DNA of 64,000 bases from Hysterangium stoloniferum. Taxonomy: Eukaryota; Basidiomycota; Agaricomycetes; Hysterangiales; Hysterangiaceae. The notes under the pieces are model-generated. The model ran no database searches and was not told the origin of the DNA. It was given only the letters and a program-made list of their open reading frames with translations. How positions within the stretch are numbered: the stretch's first letter is position 1; each line of letters opens with the position of its first letter. Below are positions 9,696 through 22,062 of the stretch, in pieces. The position numbers and the translations under genes are program-made. The stretch is from positions 93,352-157,351 of the forward strand of contig WHVD01000181.1 of assembly GCA_015178975.1 (NCBI GenBank), written 5' to 3'.

Positions 9696-10643
9696 ATGGC
9701 TTCTCGCGACGATCGACGACGACGGGAACGTAGTTGGAAAGGGATGATGGTAGAAATAGGAATAGGGATAAGGAGAGGGATAGAGAGAGAGACCGAGATA
9801 GAGACCCAAGAACGGATGACTATCACGGTCGGCGAGACAGCAGGAGTCGTTCAAGAAGGACTAGACCGCGACAGGATGAGAGACAGGCATGGTAAGTGTT
9901 TTGTATGTCTTTTGGTCTCAGAGGACCATAGAGCCTATGTAAAGATAGACGTTATGACAGAGGTGCCGACGATAGGAGGGCACGCGACAATACGGATGAC
10001 AGAAGGTGGGACCACAGACGGCACGAGCCCCACGACAGGGATAAACGACGCCATTCTGCCAAAAGCCACAGCGACAAAGACTCTGATCGCGTTGACGAGA
10101 GACGCCTGAAGTGTCCAGACATCGATAAATCCAGGAGTGACGAGCGCGAAGCTGCAACGAAGGCAGGGAAGGAGGACCAGATGCCATGTATATTCGCGAC
10201 ATCATGCATTCCTCTGTATGTTCAGTCTCTGCGTCGAGACCTCAGCTGCCAAAGCCGAATATGGATGAGGGATTCCAAAATATGGAGGCGAGGAGCCTGA
10301 ATACATGGAAGCGGAGGGCGAAGAGGAGGATATGATGGCTGCCATGGGTTTCGGTGGTTTCGGTGCCACAAAGGTGAAGTTCCCGGTTTGGGGGAGTGAT
10401 GTGATACCTAACTCGAATGTTCAGGGTAAGCCGGTCATAGGGAATCAGGAAGGAGGGGTAGAGATTAAGAACCAGCGGACATGGCGGCAATATAGAGTAC
10501 GCATAAAGACCAGATATATCGAGATGCTGATCCCAGAACCTTTATTATTTCAGCTGTGGAGTGTTCAATCGGTGTGCCGTACCTACTAATCCACCGTCAT
10601 CCATCTAACGTTTTACTACAGACCCCTGGACAAAATCAAATGA
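9696..10643 (+). pseudogene. SNRNP27: U4/U6.U5 tri-snRNP 27-kDa protein homologue, with lesions
   Basis: The ATG at 9696 opens M-A-S-R-D-D-R-R-R-R-E-R, followed in a shifted frame by Arg/Asp and RS repeats. The hallmark E-E-E-D-M-M-A-A-M-G-F-G-G-F-G-A-T-K lies near 10322-10373. After a 51-bp intron (10374-10424) it continues G-K-P-V-I-G-N-Q-E-G-G-V-E-I-K and R-T-W-R-Q-Y. The last exons give G-V-F-N-R and P-L-D-K-I-K then stop at 10643, the standard C-terminus of this spliceosome protein. The usual M-N-R residues before G-G-F-N-R are damaged and the N-terminal RS region has a frameshift. Intron borders remain GT..AG. Identity is strong; function of this copy is doubtful. Confidence 0.8.
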
Positions 10644-10791
10644 ACATGGAGTCTGTTGTCATTCCTTTATGTGTTTGATGTTAGATAGATGGCGCGAGAA
10701 TGTATATCATTCGTCCATGAAATGTTGCAGTATAGTACGAAAATTTCGAGCGGAGTGGATTGGATAAGACATGAGCAACCGTCGATGAAAG

Positions 10792-11112
10792 ATGTTCATC
10801 TGCATACAGCAGCACCTCAACTCCTCGCCGTTCCTGAAATCAGAATCCATGCAACTTGATCGTGCTCTTCGGGATTTCCTCCTCCGTGAGGAAAGTGGAT
10901 ATCTTGAGTCTCTGCTCCCCCTGAAGTTGGATGACTTGGCCGAGTTCTTCGTCGTCGACAAGAGTCCCATTGCAGGCAAATTGCTGATAGCAAAAGATGG
11001 GTCTTTTAACATGGGTGGTATAGGGTTAATTAATACCTTCTTAAATGCTCTAAGGAGCGTTTTAGGGTCTTACTCTGAGCAATTATTGTCATGTGGGTTG
11101 ATGGACCGATGA
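10792..11112 (+). pseudogene. Unrecognised conserved-looking fragment (106 aa)
   Basis: The first 65 residues look like an ordered protein: L-R-D-F-L-L-R-E-E-S-G-Y-L-E, L-P-L-K-L-D-D-L-A-E-F-F-V-V-D-K-S-P. I cannot name the family. The frame opens upstream without a convincing start and ends shortly after with low-complexity sequence, so it is probably one exon of a decayed gene. It lies between the SNRNP27 relic and the possible rRNA-processing relic, both on the plus strand. Confidence 0.4.
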
Positions 11113-11619
11113 GATAAAACGCCACACATCTTTGGGAAAGCCTTGCAACGTCGTCAACGTCTTTCGGCCGTTCCTCTGTTGAATACGAATATGGGTGTAA
11201 TTCTGCTTGGACCCGACGTCATTTGACTCTCCAAGGGGTCGCCTTCATGCGCGAACGGGTCTTGATTAAGGGGAGGCGACGGGTCAACATGGTTGATATA
11301 TGGGAGAATTAGGCAGCTGCAACTACCCATAACAGTTGAGGTTATGCACGCTCATGCGATGGGGTGTAGTGTAATGTGTGTGGGGGTTGGGTTTAGGGAA
11401 CAAGATAGGCAAGACGAGAGTTCGAGAACAAGAAGCGGAGCTATCTTCGGCCATTGTGGGCGCCTAACCGTTCACTTTAGCTCCGCAATGACTTCGTCCA
11501 CAGAAACTGGAAGAAAAACTCTCAAGGGGAAATGACCCCCTGAATTTATACACCTACCTATTGAAAGAGGTGAACATATATATTTTATATTTTATCATTA
11601 TATTTAATCGTGAAGTGGG
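11113..11619. other. No gene recognised
   Basis: Moderate-GC sequence with a short frame at 11293-11535 that matches nothing I know, followed by an AT-rich stretch near 11570-11610. It could be the decayed remainder of the unknown gene upstream. Confidence 0.3.
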
Positions 11620-12126
11620 TAGCGCAGAAACTTAAACGAGATTGGGTGGAACAGAAAAATGTTAAGAGTCAGTGGAGAGCTCAAAAACGGAAGGAGAGGT
11701 GGACTGAACGGGAGACTGCAGGCGAACACGCGGCTGAAGCACACAAAAGGTAATACACGCCTTGGTCAAGGTACTGAAGTCACGCGCGTGGGCCGTGGAA
11801 ATGACGCGAAGAAGGCGATATCGCCATCGCTTCTACAACGGCTGGCCATCTGATGCTAAAAATTTACAAGCTTTGCCTTGCAAAGTAGGAACCCAGTGGC
11901 ATGCAATCGTCTATGAATTCTGCACCTGATGGTCGATCCACTCGGGAGCTTAGTCGTCCAGTTCAAACGAAGAATCACACTTTGCAACCTCGACAGAACC
12001 GTGGAGGTGGAAGAAGTCGTGAGGGAGTCCATGATAGTAAGGCTGCAAGGTCGCATGGTGGGAAATATAGGCAGCCTGAGATGCGCCAGAAGATGGGAGA
12101 TCTTCTGGAAAAAATACAGAAAACAT
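11620..12126 (+). pseudogene. Possible small rRNA-processing protein (FYV7-like) relic
   Basis: A first exon-like stretch reads K-L-K-R-D-W-V-E-Q-K-N-V-K-S-Q-W-R-A-Q-K-R-K-E, rich in Lys, Arg and Trp. It is followed by a donor-like GTAAT near 11750. A second stretch (11901-12126) ends Q-P-E-M-R-Q-K-M-G-D-L-L-E-K-I-Q-K-T and a stop. The basic body and this tail resemble small nucleolar rRNA-processing proteins such as FYV7, but this is a resemblance from memory only. It could be another basic nucleolar protein. Confidence 0.3.
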
Positions 12127-12377
12127 AAAACATATTCCACCTCACTTGATATTATATGCTTACAAGTACTTGTCGTTATTTGATACCATCCGTATACTTT
12201 TATGTTGTAATTAGAGACGTCAATTATATGTCCCATGAAGTGAGCGCTTATGAGTCCAACCGTAATAGCTGCAGTTGCTGAGTGTAATTCTCTTTTGTCC
12301 AACTTGTGAAAATGTTCTCGTAATAGCCGGTTAAGTCGAATACTGTGTCGCTATAAGACTTTTAGATGACGCAATAA

Positions 12378-12878
12378 ATGGCATCTCATAGTGAAGCGGA
12401 CTATAACAAGTGGGCTTGCAATAGCTGCCCCTATGAATTCCGATCTCGAAGCAGGTCAATATTCTTTCCACATTATCCAGTCAACAGCTTTATTTCGTTT
12501 TTGGTGCAGATGACATCCCAGACACGTCTCAAAGGCAAGGATGTTGATGATGTGCTGGCGGGGGGGAGACCCGGAAGGATGCGGATTCGACGGAGAGTAA
12601 GTGCCATTTTCCAATGTGCGCACCTTCGTGTGATGACTTTTATTCAAATACCAGAGCAATGCGACAAGTGTGATGCCGATCGAGCTTATTACAGACAACT
12701 TCAGATCCGTTCTGCTGACGAGCCCATGACAACCTGTAAGTTCTGAGTAAATCATCATTGCTGCCTGCTTATTTTCTCTCAGTCTATCGGTATGCAGCCA
12801 TTAACGAAATATATATGAGATCATATAACCCACCTTTCCAATTGTGCTGGATGTGGACACAACACACGGGAGAATTAA
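12378..12878 (+). pseudogene. RPC11: RNA polymerase III subunit RPC11 (POLR3K) homologue, damaged
   Basis: The N-terminal zinc ribbon is partly kept (N-K-W-A-C-N-S-C-P-Y-E-F), followed by K-D-V-D-D-V-L-A-G-G. K-D-A-D-S-T-E lies in a shifted frame. After an intron (about 12598-12650) comes E-Q-C-D-K-C-D-A-D-R-A-Y-Y and Q-I-R-S-A-D-E-P-M-T-T, the TFIIS-type C-terminal ribbon with its invariant R-S-A-D-E. The end C-A-G-C-G-H-N-T-R-E-N and TAA at 12876 supply the last two cysteines. The normal MLFCPxC start is lost and there is a frameshift at a G run near 12560. The protein would aid termination and RNA cleavage by polymerase III. Confidence 0.75.
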
Positions 12879-13189
12879 ATTTCCTATGTCGCCACTGTCA
12901 ATTTCTGGATTATAATCAATGACTTCCACGTTAGAATTCCAACTTGTCTGGTATATATACATAATTACTTAAAATCTGTGGTGCTTCAGCTCTCCAGAAT
13001 ATTTTCTTTGAGTTATTCCTCTGTTGATCTACACTTAATTCTTTCAACAAGGTATAATGTCTAGATACCTAGTACTCGTCTCTGGTCCGACATGGTGGCC
13101 TTCGCTTTTGTTCTGTTAAAACCGTACTGTAGGTCACATCATTTCATTGCGAAGGGGCACGACGACCCAATAGCAATACTTCTGGGTAT

Positions 13190-13225
13190 CTCTACAGTAA
13201 GCTCTACAGTAAGCTCTACAGTAAG
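13190..13225 (+). repeat. Short tandem repeat, 15-bp unit
   Basis: The unit AGCTCTACAGTAAGC-type is present about two and a half to three times in a row. It lies in a gene-free stretch between the RPC11 relic and the hAT element (12879-13412), in which I see no other feature. Confidence 0.6.
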
Positions 13226-13412
13226 AACTCTACGTTAACTATATCATAAATACAATGTGGGTGAACTGAACGTCAGCATTCAAGGTTCATGACCATACAA
13301 CGTCTGAAAACACGTGGAAAAATGCTGTCAGGCTGCTTTATGAATTTGGCGCACCTGATCACACCGCACAGGTGTATGCTGGGGCATCCAACCCATTGCT
13401 TCGACCTGCAAG

Positions 13413-16400
13413 TAGTGGTTTGCAAGGCCGGGCCCAAAGCCCGAAAGCCCCGGCTGCCGAGCCCTGAAAGCCCGAGCCGAGCCGAGCCTTCACACAAGGC
13501 TCAGGCGGCCCGAGGGCTCAGCCCAGGATTTTGAGAGCCTGAGCCGAGCCCTTGGGCATGGGCTTTTAGTCATACATCATGGTGCTCCACTTGGTTCAAC
13601 TGCCCTGACCAAAACGGTTCAAGAGACCCAGATTCGAGGTAGCTTCCAATGGCAAAGGGTGCTACATCAATGCCATCAGTGCCATCAGTGTCCCGCCCCA
13701 AACAGGGTTTACATCCAGAAAGCAAAGTTGTCAACCCAGCAAACATTGCATCTGCTGAGCTGCGCTCTCACAAAGATGCTATCAATGCAAGAAGGATGGC
13801 TGAAGCTGCTGAGGCTGCTAGTGGTCAAGATACAAGATCAACGCTAGAAACATCTGGGTAGACATCACCAATTCTACCAACAACTGTCACTTCATCGCTG
13901 GAACTACCCACAACTGGCAAGCATTCAAACCTGACGATTGAGGGTGGTGATGACTCTGACAATGATCAAGACCTGATTAGGCATTGTACATCATGTCTTG
14001 CTTGAGTTGTTTTTCATTACTAACTCTTGAAACCTAGGGAGCAAAAAGTCACGACACTTAATCATTATCAATGAGAGTGATGAGGAAAGGCAAGGTGTTT
14101 CAGAAAATTCACCAGAGCAAGGCAAGACATTCTCATTCAGATAATATAGTAGACTGAATTATAAACCATAATCTGCCACCAGAGTATTCAATCAGAAGCC
14201 ATTGACAAAGATGGTTTTCTCATTGATGTGGACATCCAACCTATTCCCAACGCCGCCCCAAAAATGTCATTGAAGGATCGAAGCCATGACTGAGATCATT
14301 TCTTCACACCAAGCTTGATCCAGAAAGACAAAAATTACCACAATTGTCACATTTGCTTGTGAGTGTTTATACAACTGTGGAAACCTTTCCCTCATTGACC
14401 TCTGGTGCCTGGCTTTACAGTACAAAGTCTCCGAAACATAAGGTGTCTCTTGTCACAGATGTGACCACCTGTTGATGATACATGAATCATATCACAAAGT
14501 AAATTCATCTATTCTTATATTTCCACTTCATTGAATGCTTCATCCTATAGTAGGGAGTATACCTCAAATGGGCCACTGAAAATGAGTTCCAATCAATGTT
14601 GCCCAAGGATGCTAAATGTTGGCATCAGGAAACCATGAAGGACACACAACAATGCCTTGATCCTCACCTGGAAGAGAAACCACATCGAGAGAGTGTCATT
14701 CCATACACAGATAACCTGTTTTGTGAGGCAACAATAGGGTGGCTTGTATTGACTGACCAGGTAACAGAGGTTCTAATCATACAATACAGTACATGTTCAA
14801 ATGATGTTTTATGATAGCCAATCCAAGCATTCCACCACCCAGCTTTCCAAAAGATGATATATATTGCAGCACGTGCAACCAATGGGGTGAAGATTCCAAA
14901 TGGCCACCAAACATGCCAGGTGATCCTTGACACCTTCAAGGCACAACTGATTGCACTATGTAGGAGGCTAACAGTGTGATCAAATCATATCACTCTTTAT
15001 TTATGTTTTGCTGACAGTCATCCCATAGAGTGACATGGTAAAAGGTAAAGTTAGTTTAACTTGTGACACATGGCAGGCCTCAAATATCAATGACTTTGCT
15101 GTTACTGGGTCCTGGATTGAGGAGGTCAATGGTCAGTGGGAACTTCAGACCATGTTGCTAGGTTTTACACAGTTGAACAATGCACACCATGGTGTGTGGC
15201 TGGGTCAAGCCTTGTTCAAGATTGTTGCACGCTTGGGGATTGCACATAAGGTATGTCACACTTAAAACTCCCAAAGCAAGTTGACTGTCATCAGTAAATA
15301 TAGATTGGTCATGTAACTGGTGACAATGCATCAAACAATGGCACCATGCTCAAAGAGTTTGCAAAACATATCTGTGCAGAGATGGGACAAACATTCCACC
15401 AGAAAAAGTTCGTATTTGGTGCATATGAGACTTCTATTTTCATCTTCTCCCTTTAACATGGACAGCTCCTAGATGTCTCACTCATATTATCAACCTTGCG
15501 ACACAGGCATTTATTTCGACACACAGCAAGTCAAAACACTACAATCCAGCAGAACCAGAGGCTGACCTCATGGTTGGTAATGGGCGTGATGTGGTGGGCC
15601 TTGTGTGGGCAATAAGTGTCAAGGCAACCAACATCCTATTCCCTTCACCCATAACCCACTGTTGATGACATGCATCCAGGCACATTCCTCTACAAAATGG
15701 AAGCAGCTCTTTGCAGACCTTCAGCACTGTGTCAATATGAAGCCAATTCATCAGCTCCTTATTGACATCCCAGTTCGCTGGTCATCAACATATATCATGA
15801 CTTCACAAATTGAATTAATGGGTGATATAAGTACTGTTATGATGACATGCATATCTACTGACATGAACAGATTATCAATAAATTTGTATACGAAATTGGA
15901 AGGGATGAGAAAGACCTCATTAAATGTGAAAAAATTGATAATCTACAGCTTGATGCTGGGGAATGGGATGAATTAAAGTTATTTAATGATCTTCTCACTG
16001 TAAGCCTAACTTTGTTCTCATTCCTGTTGTCATTGAATGTTCAGGGTTTCTAGCATGCCGACAATGCTCAACATGCATTCTTGTCAGACCAGGCACCCAC
16101 CCTGCACCTGGCGTTACCTGCCCTTGAAGCACTACACAAGGCATGGAGTTCTCGACATGCTCGTGTGAAGTATCAGGCCTTTGTTGCTGCTCTGGATGCA
16201 GGCTTGGTTAAAATTGCAGAGTACTATGATCAAACTGCTGATTCCGATGCATACACTTTTGCTATGTGTGTGTAACAACATTTCATATTTTTTTCCTGAT
16301 GCTAACACACATATTTTGCAGTTCTCGATCCCTCACACAAGACCAAATACATTTGGAGATACTGGGGTGTAGATAAACTCAACAACATCCTCTTACATGC

Positions 16401-17275
16401 TGAAGAGATTGTATGTTTCATCATCTACAAACCAAAGAAACTCTAATTAATTGGCTGTCAGTACAGGGAACATTACACAGAGATGTATATAGGTAACCCA
16501 GTGCCACCACCAAATCAGACAGGAAGCTTGATGACACGCAAAGTCGGGATCTTGCTTCATGAACTATCAGACGATGAAGATGATGCAGACACACATATAC
16601 AGAATGCTCACACTGACCCAAATGACCCATGGTGCGAAGACTTCAAGGGCTACTTACATTCAAGGGATGAGCTTGGGACCATGACAATTGTCGAATGGTG
16701 GGGGGTGTGGATGTGTCTTGTATACTATATGTGATATACTCATGCTGTCATCACAGTGGAATTCAACCAGGTACCCAGTCTGGGCCTCACTAGCTCGGGA
16801 CTACCTTCCTGTCATGGCATCATCTGTCTCTAGTGAACATGCATTTTCATCAGCTGGAATAACTATCAGCAAGCGTCGTAGTCGGCTCAAACCTGACATT
16901 GTTGAGGCTTTACAGTTCTTCAAGTGCCTCCATCGCCGAGAACTGATCTACCGAGAAGAACCAAGCACAATGTTGGAGTGTGTTGAGGGGAGTGGGGAGC
17001 CTAGGAGTTGGGATGACTTTGTTGGAGACCTTGAAGATGATGAGGGCTTTGAGCATTTAGATGATGAGGAGGTTTTTGTTCAAAGTGTTGTGTAGGTACA
17101 ACATCAGAGAAATTCGACACATTTTGCCCCTGGAGCCGCGGGCTGAGCCTGAGCCGAGCCCGAGCCGAGCCTGAGCCCTCTACCTGGGCTCAGCTCGAGG
17201 TTTAGGAAAGCCCGAGCCCTACTAAGCCGAGCCCAAGCCGGGGTTTTGAGCCGAGCCGGGCCCTGCAAACCACTA
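13413..17275 (+). mobile_element. hAT transposon
   Basis: The ends are inverted repeats starting TAGTGGTTTGCA at 13413 and closing TGCAAACCACTA at 17275. Inside each end lies a GC-rich block of GAGCCGAGCC-type subterminal repeats (13440-13560 and 17135-17260), typical of hAT transposase-binding regions. It encodes a hAT transposase. No 8-bp target duplication is visible: the left flank ends CCTGCAAG and the right flank begins GTTATTCT. The right flank enters an RPT3 exon directly, while the left flank is unrelated, so one side has been rearranged after insertion. Confidence 0.85.
13649..17095 (+). pseudogene. hAT transposase with introns and lesions
   Basis: Exon-like pieces on the plus strand follow hAT order. 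A variable N-terminus starts at 13649; a possible zinc-finger region with H-N-C-H-I-C lies near 14330. V-S-L-T-C-D-T-W-Q-A-S-N near 15050 gives the first Asp and G-H-V-T-G-D-N-A-S-N-N near 15310 the second. D-I-P-V-R-W-S-S-T-Y is near 15765. The C-terminal hATC dimerisation domain (16700-16960) has Y-P-V-W-A-S-L-A-R-D-Y and S-S-E-H-A-F-S-S-A-G with the third acidic residue. It ends in an acidic tail with stop at 17095. Short introns separate the pieces, but stops and frame changes (near 13861 and 16735) make function unlikely. Confidence 0.8.
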
Positions 17276-18315
<1,040 letters not shown>

Positions 18316-18544
18316 TTCCCTCTTATTCGTTATCAAGTCCTCATATTCCCCGTAATGTTTTCTACTACTAGATCAATGAAGCGTTTCTTTTCAATCATGT
18401 ATGTAATTCTTCGTCCCCGCCGTCTTGCATGCATGCTGATCTCGGGATGGATATAGATATAGATATCTAACAGCTTTATTAATTCGCTACACTATTCTCA
18501 TTACGACTTGTGGCTGTCCATGCGCTACATTTCAGCTCTGTTCA

Positions 18545-19440
18545 CTTTAGCGATTTGCTGCATTCCACAGCGAATCGCTCATTTCATGAGGAAGAGAATA
18601 ATCCTATTATTTCCCACCAGGAGCTAGACACGTGTAAGTATTGACAAACCGCATATTTTAAGAGCATGCGAACTTGTGAGTGCATCTTTAATCTGTGCGG
18701 GGTGAGCTCCAGGCTGTAGGGCCATTCTTGCGGCGCCCTGTAAACCTGGATAAAAGTACAAGTCATTCAACCATACTAAAGTTATTTTACGTAGATGATT
18801 ACTCTGTGCAGCGAGCTCCAAAGCCTCTTCTCGAGGGAGACCCATCATGACACCCATGGCCTCTAGGAAACTACAAGCGAAAGTAGGGTCAGAGCCGGAA
18901 AAGGCGGTGCAAGCGTCGAAATGTTTCTCTTCAAGAACTCTGCAGCGTCAATAGACTTAAAAATTGCCAAAATGATGGCACGGTCACAATGCGTGTCTTG
19001 AGACGCGGGAGTGGTAGATACGACGGTCATACCCTCCCGGATCTTAAAAGCCATAAACAAGAAGTTAGTAGAACAACATTAAATGCAAGGAGGGCCTGAC
19101 TTTGCAAGGGCTCTTAGGCATTGCATTTGTCGGATAACATTTGTGGAAGGATTGACGAGGGTCTTCAGTTGAGAGATCGTCACTCCAGCAAGAATGCTAA
19201 TGAGAAGTTTGTCTTCTAGAGTCTCTCTCATCCCATTCTCGTTGAGGATCGAGTGAACAAGTTGAGGTTTACAGCTTATATATGCAGTATGTAATGCATC
19301 TATGTATTCAATATAGCTTGCAGTCCCGTAGAAGTATAACATCTGCTTGTTTTTCTGCCTACACATTTTGCTTTGCCGTGACTTCAACAGTCGCTCCAAG
19401 AGGCCCGAGAGACCGCAATGATGTTGGGAATGCCTTTATA
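18545..19440 (-). pseudogene. PRO3: Pyrroline-5-carboxylate reductase relic
   Basis: On the minus strand one reads C-K-P-Q-L-V-H-S-I-L (19280), L-L-I-S-I-L-A-G-V-T-I-S-Q-L (19200), K-I-R-E-G-M-T-V-V-S-T (19030), A-F-S-G-S-D-P-T-F (18890), G-V-M-M-G-L-P-R-E-E-A-L-E-L (18840) and H-P-A-Q-I-K-D-A-L-T-S (18670). This is the order in P5C reductase, which makes proline from pyrroline-5-carboxylate using NADPH. The normal S-G-S-G-P-A-F reads S-G-S-D-P-T-F and the P-G-G-C motif after T-S is destroyed. Introns and frame changes separate the pieces, so this copy is not functional. Confidence 0.8.
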
Positions 19441-19756
19441 CTTTCTGCCCTGTTTACACAGGCACGTAATCGAGACGGTAATCAATCATCTGCTTTGTGC
19501 TGGGCCGTAGTTGTACCGGGGGTATGAGTTTCCCACTTTGGACGGTCAAAGTGTGCCCCATTTGACTCCAGGCTTGCTACACCCACAGTTCCGCAGCCCG
19601 AAAATGATCAATATTGCATATGAAAAAGTGAAAAGTGATATTACCTATCACGCACAGAGTATAACCCACTTTTGTTGGGGCGTTGGCGTTAGTAGGTCGA
19701 CAAGAAGTGAATTGGCCACGATGAGCTAAGGTCTTAGTCTTGACCTCATACACAGT

Positions 19757-20349
19757 ATGCGTGTGTTCGTGACTGTTGGTGCTACGTCGCCTTTCGATTC
19801 ACTGTAGAAACCATTCTTTCACCAAATGGTTGTCATGCGCTACTTCAGAAGAACTGTGACCATATTGTAATAGAGGTCGGGCCGAGTATGGAATATCAGG
19901 ATCTACATCAGGAGTGCAATGGTTTAACGATCGAAATGTGGAGGATGAAATCCTCTCTAGATAACGATATTATAGCTGCAGATCTGGTCATAAGCCATGC
20001 TGGTCTGACGGCCTTGAGTTGCATCCTAAAGCGTGGCATAGGCTCCGGGTTGATCCTCAAGGCGCCGAGGCCGGGAAACCCACTCATTGTAGTTCTAAAC
20101 ACGACCTTATTGCACAACCATCAGTTGGAACTAGCTCAAGGAGTCGAGTGAGGGGAATTTTTTGTTTCTACCACTGTTTCGTGCGTGGCCGCTACTGAAA
20201 TACCAGTTTTGTTGACTCAGTGTTGTTACATCAGGGAGCTGGCTGCAACCATCAGAAACTTCAACCCATCATCGTTATCGCCTTTCCCAGTCTTTGACCC
20301 TAACAAGTTCAAGTCTCTGTTGGATGAGGAGATGGGTTTTGAGCTGTAG
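19757..20349 (+). pseudogene. ALG13: ALG13-type UDP-GlcNAc transferase subunit, damaged
   Basis: The ATG at 19757 opens M-R-V-F-V-T-V-G-A-T-S-P-F-D-S-L. One base is then missing before V-E-T-I-L-S-P-N-G. D-H-I-V-I-E-V-G-P-S and L-T-I-E-M-W-R-M-K-S-S-L follow, then A-D-L-V-I-S-H-A-G, an intron of about 40 bp, G-N-P-L-I-V-V and N-H-Q-L-E-L-A. The final exon (from 20233) gives F-P-V-F-D-P-N-K-F and D-E-E-M-G-F-E-L, stop at 20349. The order matches Alg13, the catalytic partner of Alg14 at the endoplasmic reticulum that adds the second GlcNAc to the N-glycan precursor. The single-base loss and a replaced P-N in V-V-L-N are the visible lesions. Confidence 0.8.
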
Positions 20350-20477
20350 TTCATCTTCCATCCAAGATCAATTTTACGCCAGCAATTTCGCTGGGGCACG
20401 GTTTGCCTACATAGGGCTTGCTGTAGCACTAGGGGTAGGACTACTACGGCTAGGCGGTAATCATTTCCATACTTTCC

Positions 20478-20890
20478 ATGTACCGCCGTCGTCCAAGTAC
20501 GGATGTCTCGTTCCAACCCGTCGTCCTTGCTCCTCTGAATGCGTTTTCCAGACCATGTCCTTAACAACAGAAGCCTCATTCTATATTAATCTAAGCAAGG
20601 ACTTTTCGACGAGAGTCATGCTCTCGGCATCCAAAGCAGAGGTTGGCTCTGAAAACAATGTGACCATCCAGAACCCGAAACCACAAATAACGCAACTCAC
20701 CATCCAAGAGTAACATCTCAACACCCAGAATGCCAATAGCCACGGCTAACCCGATTCGCTGGCTTTCACCTCCACTCAAAGTAGCCCAGGGTCTATCCCA
20801 AGCATCTTCATCAATCCCCCATTTCTCAGCCAACCTTTTAGGCCCATGTACTGCGCCAGTAGCATTTGAAAAGGAATGCAACGATGGGAG
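20478..20890 (-). pseudogene. ABC-type ATP-binding protein, C-terminal part
   Basis: The minus strand encodes W-D-R-P-W-A-T-L-S-G-G-E-S-Q-R-I, the ABC signature. Walker B E-M-L-L-L-D-E follows, split inside the Glu codon by an intron of about 50 bp, then P-T-S-A-L-D-A-E-S. A stop follows L-L-R-L-I near 20590, then T-H-S-E-E-Q-G-R-R-V-G-T containing the switch His. The Walker A part was not found upstream, so only the C-terminal half is present. It resembles small stand-alone ABC ATPases of fungi. The transported substrate cannot be inferred. Confidence 0.65.
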
Positions 20891-21576
20891 GCCTGCTTGG
20901 TGGCTCGAACCGGCCTTGGACTGGTCGTTTTGGGCAGATTTACGTCAGTCGTATGACGAGACCAAGTTAATTAATCCTCGTTGTGTCGATGGGAGTAATG
21001 ATGGACGTTGAGGTACATAAAGAACGCGTGTTATGTAGGTGTTTATTCCTTTACAGGTACTGTAAATCGAAGGATCCTGATCGAATTGCTCTTGAGTTTA
21101 CCATAAGTAATGACTTTTGCAAGGTCGAGGTATGACTTCACTCAATCGATGCAAACCCAGTTCCACTTCGGCTCAATAAAACAAGAATACGAAAGGATAG
21201 AGTCTAAATACGAAGCTCAGTGAGTGAGTAAATAAATTTCACTATATATTATAAATACCTAAATACAAATGTTTTGTAAGTAATAGAATAAGAGTAGATG
21301 ATTGCACATATACCTCAGTGAGTGAGTGAATAAATTTCACTGAGGTATATGGCAAGATATTGCGACTTTTTATTTACTTTCTAATTGTTTAGGAGAGTTG
21401 TTAGGGGAAGTAAAAAGGAGGGATTTCAATACTCAAAGTTTCTAGCTAATTGCATTATTAGGGAGAAATTTGTGATCAAAGGAGTTAGTTCCCCTTTATG
21501 GCATTATAGTATATGCACATACACTCGTCATTGCGGATTCGATCTTGATTTCGGTTTATGCGAAGACTTGCTATTA
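20891..21576. other. No gene recognised; AT-rich with short repeats
   Basis: Between the ABC relic and copia-2. It holds the hairpin at 21308-21350 and a direct repeat CAGTGAGTGAG..AAATAAATTTCAC at about 21220-21243 and 21316-21340. Short frames here have no recognisable domain. Confidence 0.35.
21308..21350. repeat. Perfect hairpin, 14-bp arms
   Basis: ATATACCTCAGTGA at 21308-21321 pairs exactly with TCACTGAGGTATAT at 21337-21350 across a 15-nt spacer. Part of the left arm is repeated directly about 95 bp upstream. It may be the remnant of a small inverted-repeat element. Confidence 0.6.
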
Positions 21577-22062
21577 TTAACATTTCCCCTCAAGTCGAGT
21601 GTTGATAAGACCGAGTTTTGATGTGAAATAGATACATTTCGGATGAGGTAAAGCTTTGGTGAATATATCTGCTGTCATATCTTTGGTAGGACAATATGCG
21701 AGTGTGACTGTGCCATTTTCCACAATTTCATATATGAATTTGTCCCATATATCAATGTGTTTCGTTTGTCCTTGGAATCTATTATTCTTTGATATGATAA
21801 TAGCAGCTTGATTGTCACAATGTAGTGTAATTGATTTGGTGAATGGATGAAACACTTTGTTCTGGAATTTGTGAATCCAGCATGCCTCTTTGATAGCATA
21901 TGTGGCTGCAACGAATTTGGCCTCAGTGCTAGATAAAGTTATGAGCCTTTGTTTGTTTGAACTCCAAGAGAATTCTCCACCATTTAATAGAAAACAATAG
22001 CCTGACATTGAATGTCAATCTGGTTGTTGTCCCCAATGCACATCTGTATATCTCATTATACC
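21577..22062 (-). pseudogene. copia-2 RNase H region
   Basis: The minus frame reads M-S-G-Y-C-F-L-L-N-G-G-E-F-S-W-S-S-N-K-Q, then L-S-S-T-E-A-K-F-V-A, L-H-C-D-N-Q-A-A-I and T-K-H-I-D-I, ending with D-I-F-T-K-A-L-P. These are the catalytic and substrate motifs of the Ty1/copia RNase H, which removes the RNA strand during reverse transcription. An in-frame TGA lies just upstream of the Met. The upstream part was separated by the LTR at 22063. Confidence 0.85.
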
